Shown here piece after piece: positions 57,786 to 64,000 of a stretch of 64,000 bases of DNA. Position 1 is the first letter of the stretch; every line of letters begins with the position of its first letter. The notes beneath the pieces were generated by a model that saw only the letters and a list, made by a program, of their open reading frames with translations, was not told where the DNA came from and made no database searches. The stretch comes from Mycolicibacterium phocaicum (GTDB taxonomy: Bacteria; Actinomycetota; Actinomycetes; Mycobacteriales; Mycobacteriaceae). The stretch covers positions 2,790,001-2,854,000 of the forward strand of contig NZ_AP022616.1 in NCBI RefSeq assembly GCF_010731115.1. Reading direction: 5' to 3'. The translations under genes were made by a program, and so were the position numbers.

Positions 57786-59018
57786 GTGCGAGTCGAGCGG
57801 TTGGCCGACCTGGGCGACGCCCCGGGGGTCTTGAAGGCTGTCGCCGACGCCGCCGCCCGCCGCGGCCTGCCACCACCGGCCGCGCTGCTCGGTGACTGGT
57901 TCGGCGCGACGGCCGTCATCGCACCGAGCGTCGCCATCGAACCGGTGCGTGCCACCGAAGTCTTCGACGCGCCAACAGGTTCCGGCGAAGCGATCGGCGG
58001 TGGCTGGTTCGGCTACCTGTCGTACCCGGACGGCGGTAACCGGATCCCGGCGGCCGCGGGCGGCTGGTCGGACTCGGTACTGCGGCGGGACGCCGCTGGG
58101 CACTGGTGGTACGAAAGCCTTTCCGGGGCAACGCTTCCCGACTGGCTGGCCGACCTGGAACCGGCGGCGCCCGCGCCGTACGCCATCGACTGGCGTGCGC
58201 CCGACCGCGCCAGCCACCGCGCCGGCGTGCTGTCCTGCCTGGATGCGATCGCCGCGGGCGAGGTCTATCAGGCCTGCGTCTGTACCCGCTTCACCGGGCG
58301 ATTATCCGGTGCACCTATCGACTTCTTCGTCGACGCGGTGACGCGGACCGCGCCCGCCCGGGCCGCTTTCGTCGCAGGTACGTGGGGCGCCGTGGCGTCG
58401 CTGTCCCCAGAGCTCTTCCTGAGCCGCCGCGGCGGAGTCGTCACCTCCAGCCCCATCAAAGGCACTCTCCCCCTTGACCGTTCGCCGTCGGAGCTGGCGT
58501 CGTCGGTCAAGGACGTCGCCGAGAACATCATGATCGTCGACCTCGTCCGCAACGATCTGAGCCGCGTCGCGACGACCGGTTCGGTCCGGGTACCGCAACT
58601 GCTGACAGTCGAACCCGCACCGGGCGTCTGGCATCTCGTGTCGACCGTGGCCGCGCAGGTTCCGGTCGAGACCCCGATGGCCGCAGTGCTGGACGCCACC
58701 TTCCCGCCCGCCTCGGTGACCGGGACACCGAAGTGCCGCGCCCGCGAACTCCTCGCCGAGTGGGAGCCCTACGACCGCGGAATCTATTGCGGGACGGTCG
58801 GTTTGGCGTCGCCGCTGGCCGGCACCGAACTGAACGTCGCGATCCGGACTGTGGAATTCGACGCCGACGGCGCCGCGGTCCTGGGCGTGGGCGGCGGCAT
58901 CACCGCAGACTCCGACCCGGACCGCGAATGGGAGGAGTGCCTCCACAAGGCCGCCGCCATAGTTCGCGAGCAGTCCCCCGCGAGAGCGGATCGCACCCCG
59001 CACGAAAACCCTATCTAG
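57786..59018 (+). CDS. pabB: Aminodeoxychorismate synthase component I
   Basis: 410 aa from GTG 57786. Converts chorismate to 4-amino-4-deoxychorismate with PabA-derived ammonia, for folate. GGWFGYLSYPDGGNRI (~70-85), AGEVYQACVCTRFTG, LFLSRRGGVVTSSPIKGTLPL, MIVDLVRNDLSRVATTGSV, FPPASVTGTPKCRARELLAE, YCGTVGL and C-terminal VGGGITADSDPDREWEECLHK. Slightly short of other PabB proteins, with a compact N-terminus. M. tuberculosis has it at the same place (Rv1005c). Confidence 0.95.
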   Translation: MRVERLADLGDAPGVLKAVADAAARRGLPPPAALLGDWFGATAVIAPSVAIEPVRATEVFDAPTGSGEAIGGGWFGYLSYPDGGNRIPAAAGGWSDSVLRRDAAGHWWYESLSGATLPDWLADLEPAAPAPYAIDWRAPDRASHRAGVLSCLDAIAAGEVYQACVCTRFTGRLSGAPIDFFVDAVTRTAPARAAFVAGTWGAVASLSPELFLSRRGGVVTSSPIKGTLPLDRSPSELASSVKDVAENIMIVDLVRNDLSRVATTGSVRVPQLLTVEPAPGVWHLVSTVAAQVPVETPMAAVLDATFPPASVTGTPKCRARELLAEWEPYDRGIYCGTVGLASPLAGTELNVAIRTVEFDADGAAVLGVGGGITADSDPDREWEECLHKAAAIVREQSPARADRTPHENPI

Positions 59019-59068
59019 CTTGAATCAGGGCTCTCCTGATAGGCACTTCAGTCGGGTGCGTGTCGACG

Positions 59069-59114
59069 GTGCGTCCAGATCGCCGAATCCGCGGCGGAGA
59101 CGCTCTGGCCGCAC
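59069..59114. repeat. 46-bp palindromic-ended repeat (type B), copy 2
   Basis: Begins GTGCGTCCAGATCGC and ends CTCTGGCCGCAC. Same length as the copy at 30870-30915, with matching ends and CGTTCG just after. The 313-bp gene-free interval 59019-59331 contains this and the two type A units; a diverged further unit (GTTCGAGTGCGTGCAGATGC) may lie between. Confidence 0.7.
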
Positions 59115-59165
59115 GTTCGAGTGCGTGCAGATGCTGGGCACTTGACAAGCAAATCCCTTGTGGGC

Positions 59166-59226
59166 GTTGACCGTACGCTCACGCAGGCGAAGTTCAAGTA
59201 GCGAGAAGCATGGGCGCACAATCAAC
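59166..59226. repeat. 61-bp repeat (type A), copy 3
   Basis: Starts GTTGACCGTACGC and ends GCGCACAATCAAC (inverted ends); core AAGTTCAAGTAGCGAGAAGC. Same 61-bp length as the copies at 31077 and 31149. Confidence 0.75.
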
Positions 59227-59237
59227 CCGGCGCCAAC

Positions 59238-59298
59238 ATTGATTCCGCGGCTACGGCGCAAAAGACCGAGTGCGCGAGACCATGAGCGCAGGATCAAG
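59238..59298. repeat. 61-bp repeat (type A), copy 4
   Basis: Starts ATTGATTCCGCG and ends GAGCGCAGGATCAAG; more diverged core (AAAAGACCGAGTGCGCGAGA). It starts exactly 72 bp after copy 3, the same period as the pair at 31 kb. Confidence 0.65.
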
Positions 59299-59331
59299 AG
59301 GCAAGGCAGCCCGAGCTCCTGTCGATTCCCC

Positions 59332-60186
59332 CTACTCGCGGGACTTGAGGACGGCGTCGTACAGCTCGCGCCGGGACGGCGCGCCGGGGTTGTCGGCGAT
59401 CACCTGGGCGCAGGCGTCTTTGACGCGGGCGCCGTCGTCGACCAGGTCCTGAACCAGCGCGACCAGCGCGTCGATGTCCGCCACCGGCGTCGCTCCCGCC
59501 AGCACCACGGTGATCTCGCCGAGTACGCCGTCGGCGGCCCACTCGGCCAATTCCGCGAGGGTGCCCCGCCGAATCTCCTCGTGTGTCTTGGTCAGCTCAC
59601 GGCACACGACCGCGCGCCGGTCCGGCCCGAGCGCCGTCACTGCCTCGGCCAAGGTCTCGGCCAGCCGGCGCGGTGACTCGAAGAACACACACGTCCGCCG
59701 CTCGGTCGCGAACCCGGCCAGCCACGCCGCCCGGCCCTTGCGCGGCGCGAAGCCTTCGAAGCAGAACCGGTCCGACGCCAGCCCCGACACCGCCAGCGCC
59801 GTCGTCACCGCCGACGGGCCCGGCAGACACGACACCGGCAGCCCGGCCTCGGCGCAGGCGGCCACCAGTCGGTACCCGGGATCGCTGATCAGCGGCATGC
59901 CGGCGTCGCTGACCACCAGCACGGTCTCGCCCGCGGCGATCGATTCGACGAGCCCCGCGACCCGGGAGGCCTCGTTCTGGTCGAAGAAACTGACGACGCG
60001 CCCGACGGGACGGACATCCAGCGACGCAGCCAGCGCCCGCACCCGTCGGGTGTCCTCGGCGGCGATCACATCGGCGGTGCCGAGCGCCTCGATGAGGCGG
60101 GCCGAAGCGTCGCCGGGCTGGCCCAATGGAGTGGCCGCGAGCAGCAGTCGACCAGCGTCCGCGGGCGCACCAGATACTGATGTCAC
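59332..60186 (-). CDS. rsmI: RsmI, 16S rRNA (cytidine-2'-O)-methyltransferase
   Basis: 284 aa from GTG 60186; the frame stays open upstream but overlaps pmt and is not coding there. Tetrapyrrole-methylase fold: LLLAATPLGQPGDASARLIEAL (~14-35), VIAAEDTRRVRALA, VVSFFDQNEASRV, VLVVSDAGMPLISDPGYRLVAAC, CLPGPSAVTTALAVSGL and CFEGFAPRKG. Methylates C1402 of 16S rRNA in the decoding centre. It is 24 bp from the divergent pmt gene. Confidence 0.95.
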   Translation of the reverse strand: MTSVSGAPADAGRLLLAATPLGQPGDASARLIEALGTADVIAAEDTRRVRALAASLDVRPVGRVVSFFDQNEASRVAGLVESIAAGETVLVVSDAGMPLISDPGYRLVAACAEAGLPVSCLPGPSAVTTALAVSGLASDRFCFEGFAPRKGRAAWLAGFATERRTCVFFESPRRLAETLAEAVTALGPDRRAVVCRELTKTHEEIRRGTLAELAEWAADGVLGEITVVLAGATPVADIDALVALVQDLVDDGARVKDACAQVIADNPGAPSRRELYDAVLKSRE

Positions 60187-60210
60187 ACGGGACAGCCTAA
60201 GCTCGCTGAC

Positions 60211-61749
60211 GTGACCGCCCCCGCTCTCGACGCCTCCGACGCCGAGCGCGAGGTCCCCGTGATCAGTCCGGCGCCACTGACGCCTGCCGCCGATTTCGGC
60301 CCGACCGACCGGCTGCGCGGCTGGACCATGACCGCGGTGATCACCGCGCTGGCCGTCATCACCCGGTTCCTGAACCTGGGCTCCCCGACCGACGCCGGCA
60401 CCCCGATCTTCGACGAGAAGCACTACGCGCCGCAGGCCTGGCAGGTGCTGCACAACAACGGCGTCGAGGACAACCCCGGCTACGGCTTGGTGGTACACCC
60501 GCCGGTCGCCAAACAGCTGATGGCCATCGGCGAATGGATCTTCGGCTACAACGGCGTCGGCTGGCGCTTCTCCGGCGCGGTGTGCGGCGTCATCCTGGTG
60601 CTGCTGGTGGCGCGGATCGCGCGGCGCATGACGCGCTCGACGCTGCTGGGCGGTATCGCCGGGCTGCTGATCATCGCCGACGGTGTCAGCTTCGTCTCCG
60701 CCCGCACCGCGCTGCTCGACGTCTACCAGGCCGTGTTCATCGTGGCGGCGTTCGGCGCGCTCATCGTGGACCGCGACCAGGTGCGCGCTCGGATGCACGT
60801 CGCGATGACCGAAGGCCGGATCAACGAGACGGTGTGGGGCCCCCGGCTCGGCGTCCGGTGGTGGCGGTTCGGTGCCGGCGTCCTGCTGGGGCTCGCGCTG
60901 GCGGTGAAGTGGTCGGGCCTCTATTACATGGTGTTCTTCGGCCTGCTGACCGTCGCGTTCGACGTCGCGGCCCGGCGCGCGTATCGCGTACAGCGGCCCT
61001 GGCTGGGCACACTGCGCCGCGATGTCGCCCCGGGGGTGTGGGCGCTGACGTTGATCCCGGTAGGGGTGTACCTGGCGTCGTACGCGCCGTGGTTCGCGTC
61101 GGAGACCGCGATCGACCGGCACATGGAGGGCCGGAACATCGGCGACGGGCCGTTCGCGACGCTGCGCTCGCTCTGGTACTACACGCACGACGTCTACCGC
61201 TTCCACTCCGGGCTGACCAACGCCGCGGGCAATCACCACCCCTGGGAATCCAAGCCGTGGACGTGGCCGATGTCGCTGCGTCCGGTGCTGTACGCCATCG
61301 ACAACAACAATGTGCCGGGCTGCGGCGCACAGTCGTGCGTCAAGGCCGTCATGCTGGCCGGCACGCCGGCCATGTGGTTCATCGCGGTGCCGGTGCTGGC
61401 CTGGGCGGTGTGGCGGACGTTCGTCAAACGCGACTGGCGGTACGCCGCCGCGCTGACCGGCTACGCCGCGGGATACCTGCCGTGGTTCGCCGACATCGAC
61501 CGGCAGATGTACTTCTTCTACGCGACGCCCATGGCGCCGTTCCTGATCATCCTGATCACGCTGATCCTCGGCGACATCCTGTATCCGAGATCGACGGAAC
61601 CGGAACGACGAACACTAGGGCTGCTGGTCGTGTGCTTCTACGTGGCGCTGGTGATCACGAACTTCGCGTGGATGTACCCGATCCTGACCGGACTGCCGAT
61701 CTCGCCGGCCACCTGGAACCTGGAGATCGTGCTCCCGTCCTGGCGTTGA
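60211..61749 (+). CDS. pmt: Protein O-mannosyltransferase (PMT, Rv1002c-like)
   Basis: 512 aa from GTG 60211. GT39 family membrane enzyme that uses polyprenyl-phosphomannose to mannosylate exported proteins as they cross the membrane. The first loop holds the essential acidic pair FDEKHYAPQAWQVL (~68-81). About ten membrane helices follow, including ALAVITRFLNL, VCGVILVLLVARIA, VLLGLALAVKWSGLYYMVFF and FLIILITLILGDIL. The extracytoplasmic loop has HPWESKPWTWPMSLRPVLYAI, a PMT-conserved motif. Complete length. Confidence 0.95.
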   Translation: MTAPALDASDAEREVPVISPAPLTPAADFGPTDRLRGWTMTAVITALAVITRFLNLGSPTDAGTPIFDEKHYAPQAWQVLHNNGVEDNPGYGLVVHPPVAKQLMAIGEWIFGYNGVGWRFSGAVCGVILVLLVARIARRMTRSTLLGGIAGLLIIADGVSFVSARTALLDVYQAVFIVAAFGALIVDRDQVRARMHVAMTEGRINETVWGPRLGVRWWRFGAGVLLGLALAVKWSGLYYMVFFGLLTVAFDVAARRAYRVQRPWLGTLRRDVAPGVWALTLIPVGVYLASYAPWFASETAIDRHMEGRNIGDGPFATLRSLWYYTHDVYRFHSGLTNAAGNHHPWESKPWTWPMSLRPVLYAIDNNNVPGCGAQSCVKAVMLAGTPAMWFIAVPVLAWAVWRTFVKRDWRYAAALTGYAAGYLPWFADIDRQMYFFYATPMAPFLIILITLILGDILYPRSTEPERRTLGLLVVCFYVALVITNFAWMYPILTGLPISPATWNLEIVLPSWR

Positions 61750-61850
61750 CCCTGCGTCCAGGGCGCAAGAGTGCGAGTGGCGAACGCCGCCACCGCGGAG
61801 TCAACGGAAGGCTTCCGACACATCGAACGCCTGTGCGATAAGATCGCGGG

Positions 61851-62462
61851 GTGTCCTTGGCGGTTCAGGGTTCGCTGTTCGACCATGCCGAACGGCGCTG
61901 GCTCGGTGACGGCGCCTGGGTCGACGTCCGCGCCGGCTGGCTGACGGGCGCCGACACGCTTTTCGACGAGCTGCTGACCGCCATTCCCTGGCGTGCCGAG
62001 CAGCGCCAGATGTACGACAAGGTGCTCGATGTGCCGCGTCTCGTCAGCTTCCACGACCTCGCGCAGGACCGGGCGCCGCATCCCGGGCTGGCGCGGCTGC
62101 GGGTCCGGCTCAACGACGCCTACGCCCACGAGCTCGGCGAGCCGTTCACCACCGTCGGCCTGTGCCTGTACCGGGACGGCAACGACAGCGTCGCCTGGCA
62201 CGGCGACACCATCGGGCGCAGCAGCACCGAGGACACCATGGTCGCGGTGCTGAGCCTCGGAGCGACAAGGGTTTTCGCGCTGCGTCCCCGCACCACGGGC
62301 GCCGACGGCAGGCGCACCAGCGTCCGGCTGCCGCAGGGCCACGGCGACCTGCTCGTCATGGGCGGCTCCTGCCAGCGCACCTGGGAGCATGCGGTGCCCA
62401 AGACCGCCCGCCCCACAGGGCCGCGGATCAGTATCCAGTTCCGGCCGCGCAACGTGCGCTGA
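61851..62462 (+). CDS. AlkB-like 2-oxoglutarate/Fe(II) dioxygenase
   Basis: 203 aa from GTG 61851. The 2OG-Fe(II) fold with iron ligands WHGDTIG (HxD, ~120-126) and His in TWEHAVPK, and the 2OG-binding Arg in RISIQFRPRNVR. Also NSVAWH and LSLGATRVFALRP, typical of AlkB proteins that reverse alkylation damage on DNA or RNA bases. Not linked to ada or aidB genes. It ends with the stop directly adjoining the convergent lipoprotein gene (62463). Confidence 0.9.
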   Translation: MSLAVQGSLFDHAERRWLGDGAWVDVRAGWLTGADTLFDELLTAIPWRAEQRQMYDKVLDVPRLVSFHDLAQDRAPHPGLARLRVRLNDAYAHELGEPFTTVGLCLYRDGNDSVAWHGDTIGRSSTEDTMVAVLSLGATRVFALRPRTTGADGRRTSVRLPQGHGDLLVMGGSCQRTWEHAVPKTARPTGPRISIQFRPRNVR

Positions 62463-63122
62463 CTACTGGCCCCGCACCGCGGTGACCGACTTGGTCAGCA
62501 GCTCCGTCGCCTTCTGCGTGTTCACCGGCACGACTGGCTTGTCCGGCACGACGAGCGAGTTGGCCGTCACGATCACCAGGAATCTGCCGAAACCGCCGAC
62601 GTAGTTGTACAGCTGACCGGCAGCCGGCTTGCCCGCCGCCACCGTCTCGAGAATGCGGTGGGTGCCCAGCGTCTTCACCCCATCGATGGGCGGGGCGGGC
62701 ACCTCTTCGACCAGGCCCCGCACCCCGGCGCCGGAGAAGGCGACCTTCTTGCAGCCGTCGCCCGGATCAGCAGGCGCGATCGGCTCGGACGTCTCCACCG
62801 CCAGGATGACGAACCGGTTGCCCTGCCCTTCCGCGGTGACGGCGGTCATGTTGCCCTTGGCACCTGGGGAGACGGCCATGCCGGACGCGAACTTCGCGCA
62901 GTCCGGCGGCTCGAATTTCAGGCCCGGCGGCAGTGTCTGCGGGGCGAACGCGCGCGGGTCGATGCCCGTCGGCGCGACGGTCTTGACCTGGTAATCCGGC
63001 CCGAAAGTGCCCTTCAGATCAAGGATTTTGGTGATGTCGGGGTCGGCGATCACCACCTGGGAGTGGGACGTGCATGCCGCCACCAGACCGGCGGAGACCA
63101 CCGCGAGCACCGTTCTGCGCAT
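62463..63122 (-). CDS. Lipoprotein, 219 aa (possibly DUF5642-like)
   Basis: 219 aa from ATG 63122. Signal peptide with lipobox AGLVAAC (Cys ~17). The exported part carries a pair of cysteines (PPDCAKFASG and GDGCKKVAF) and ends in LTKSVTAVRGQ. It looks like mycobacterial PknH-sensor/DUF5642-type lipoproteins, but the family is tentative. It overlaps nothing and is 10 bp downstream of a second lipoprotein gene with a similar pattern, probably an ancient duplication. Confidence 0.8.
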   Translation of the reverse strand: MRRTVLAVVSAGLVAACTSHSQVVIADPDITKILDLKGTFGPDYQVKTVAPTGIDPRAFAPQTLPPGLKFEPPDCAKFASGMAVSPGAKGNMTAVTAEGQGNRFVILAVETSEPIAPADPGDGCKKVAFSGAGVRGLVEEVPAPPIDGVKTLGTHRILETVAAGKPAAGQLYNYVGGFGRFLVIVTANSLVVPDKPVVPVNTQKATELLTKSVTAVRGQ

Positions 63123-63132
63123 TGTGGCGAAT

Positions 63133-63807
63133 CTACCGGGCCAACCCGTCGGCGGCCGGGATGCCCCGCACCGACCGCACCGCCGCGTCCAACAATGTCG
63201 CCGGGAGTTCGGCGGGCAGCGGCGGCGCGACGGCACCCGGGTCGGTCACCATGGTCACCGAAACCGCCAGGGTTTCGACGTACGCGATCAGAGTCGTTGC
63301 CTGCGAATGGGTTTGCGCGCCGTTCTCGACGCTCGTGGTGATGTGCGCCGTCAGGCGCAGCGTGCGGGCGTCCGCGACCTGGGGCGCATCGGTGAGGTCG
63401 ACGGCCGCGCGCGCCCGGTCTGTGCTCAACGTCCAGCTGTGGCAGTCGCCGACGAGCTCGGGCGCCGGGGCGACGGCCGGCGCCGCGGTCGCGTACACGA
63501 TGCCACCGGGTCCCGATGCCGACCAGCCGCGAACGCCGTCAGCCGGTGCGGCCACCAGCGCTGCGCAGTCCGGCGGGTCGGCGGCCGAGCCTGCGGACAT
63601 GCCCCAGAACGTCGTCGGGGCGGCGGGCGCGGGCAACGCCCCGAACTCGTAGCCCCGCAGATCTTTGGGGAGGTGTTGGCGCATCCGGCCGATCGCGGCA
63701 GGATCGGCGGGTTTCGCGGCCAACGGGGTGGTGGGCCGCGTGGGCGGGGTCGTCGATCCGCACGCGGCGCACAGCAGAACCGCTGCCGACCACGCGAGTG
63801 CGCGCAT
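63133..63807 (-). CDS. Lipoprotein, 224 aa (paralogue-like neighbour)
   Basis: 224 aa from ATG 63807. Lipobox LLCAAC (Cys ~16), a Thr/Pro linker, then a domain with PPDCAALVAAP and VGDCHSWTLS (a likely disulfide), matching the pair of cysteines in the next gene. C-terminus ATLLDAAVRSVRGIPAADG also parallels that protein. The two genes are 10 bp apart and form an operon. Function unknown. Confidence 0.78.
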   Translation of the reverse strand: MRALAWSAAVLLCAACGSTTPPTRPTTPLAAKPADPAAIGRMRQHLPKDLRGYEFGALPAPAAPTTFWGMSAGSAADPPDCAALVAAPADGVRGWSASGPGGIVYATAAPAVAPAPELVGDCHSWTLSTDRARAAVDLTDAPQVADARTLRLTAHITTSVENGAQTHSQATTLIAYVETLAVSVTMVTDPGAVAPPLPAELPATLLDAAVRSVRGIPAADGLAR

Positions 63808-63955
63808 TTGCTGTTGATAGCACGGCGAACGCGCCGACCCCGGCCGATGCCCGGCGCCACGCCGATACGACTTTTGCGGACACGGCGTTGCACCGGAAGC
63901 TGACCCAAGCGGCTTCGTCGGCCCCGTAGTCTGCAACCGACGACAGGAGACGGAA

Positions 63956-64000
63956 ATGTTGCCGATGAGGGTTGCCGGCGTTGCGCTGGCCGTGACTGTG
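63956..64000 (+). CDS. 5' end of a gene for an exported protein (partial)
   Basis: ATG 63956 with CAGGAGACGG upstream encodes MLPMRVAGVALAVTV, a clear signal-peptide start, and continues past the window edge. It is divergent from the tandem lipoprotein genes. Identity cannot be determined from 15 residues. Confidence 0.6.
   Translation, partial: MLPMRVAGVALAVTV

Noticed and set aside
59332..61239. A 635-residue minus-strand frame across rsmI and pmt
   Set aside because: The upstream part is antisense to pmt and has no domain. RsmI homology begins at GTG 60186.

Overview
The window is high-GC actinobacterial DNA and is almost certainly from a rapidly growing mycobacterium (Mycolicibacterium type). 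The evidence is gene order. From about 22.7 kb to the right end, the set ppx / DUF501 / ftsB / eno / lpqU, mazG / mfd, TetR, glmU / prs / lpqT / rplY / pth, the pks16-like ligase, ispE / ksgA / rpfB / tatD, metG, pabB, rsmI and pmt follows the M. tuberculosis Rv1002c-Rv1026 block in inverted orientation. Extra genes are interleaved: efeUOB, a lysA-like gene, an SDR, gdhA, an ECF41-type sigma factor with its oxidoreductase, and an IS110 element. No species call is possible from the sequence alone.

Layout. 0-1.2 kb: scar of an integrated element (coupled small genes and a frameshifted integrase C-terminus) beside a tRNA-Leu(UAA). 1.3-8.4 kb: minus-strand genes for an EAL protein, an ECF42-type sigma factor with its DGPF/YCII partner, an AurF-like diiron protein, a CoA-transferase and an acyl-CoA synthetase. 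8.7-16.8 kb: a tightly coupled kdp operon (an extra 27-aa microprotein, then kdpF-A-B-C-D-E), with a KdpC that carries a large cysteine-bearing insertion. 16.8-22.6 kb: methyltransferase, cutinase, a 32-aa Cys/His-rich peptide with its own terminator, a three-gene hydrolase/HAD/quinone-reductase operon behind a nested palindrome, and a DUF417 membrane protein. 22.7-27 kb: polyphosphatase, cell division and enolase block plus LpqU. 27.1-30.5 kb: efeUOB iron uptake behind a candidate IdeR box. 30.8-31.2 kb: dispersed palindromic-ended repeats. 31.3-43.9 kb: mazG-mfd, a lysA-like pseudoenzyme, TetR, tRNA-Gln, glmU-prs-arsC-lpqT, SDR, rplY-pth. 44-46.6 kb: two small secreted proteins and the IS110 element, inserted exactly at the stop codon of the pks16-like gene. 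46.6-64 kb: pks16-like ligase, ispE-ksgA-rpfB-tatD, metG-gdhA, the NDH-like/ECF41 pair, pabB, a second copy of the dispersed repeats, rsmI, pmt, an AlkB-like gene, two tandem lipoproteins and the start of a secreted-protein gene.

Main points for follow-up: (1) the IS110 left end contains segments that match both ends of the element and the target flank, as expected for bridge-RNA guides, and these fix the element's boundaries; (2) a 61-bp repeat occurs as a tandem pair with exactly 72-bp period at two distant loci, each time preceded by the same 46-bp palindromic-ended repeat; (3) a diaminopimelate decarboxylase homologue has Gln at the PLP-lysine position; (4) a microprotein gene is coupled upstream of kdpF and KdpC has a four-cysteine insertion; (5) a 32-aa Cys/His-rich peptide gene; (6) a strong nested operator has no adjacent regulator gene. 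All calls come from reading the sequence and recalling protein families; no database search was run.
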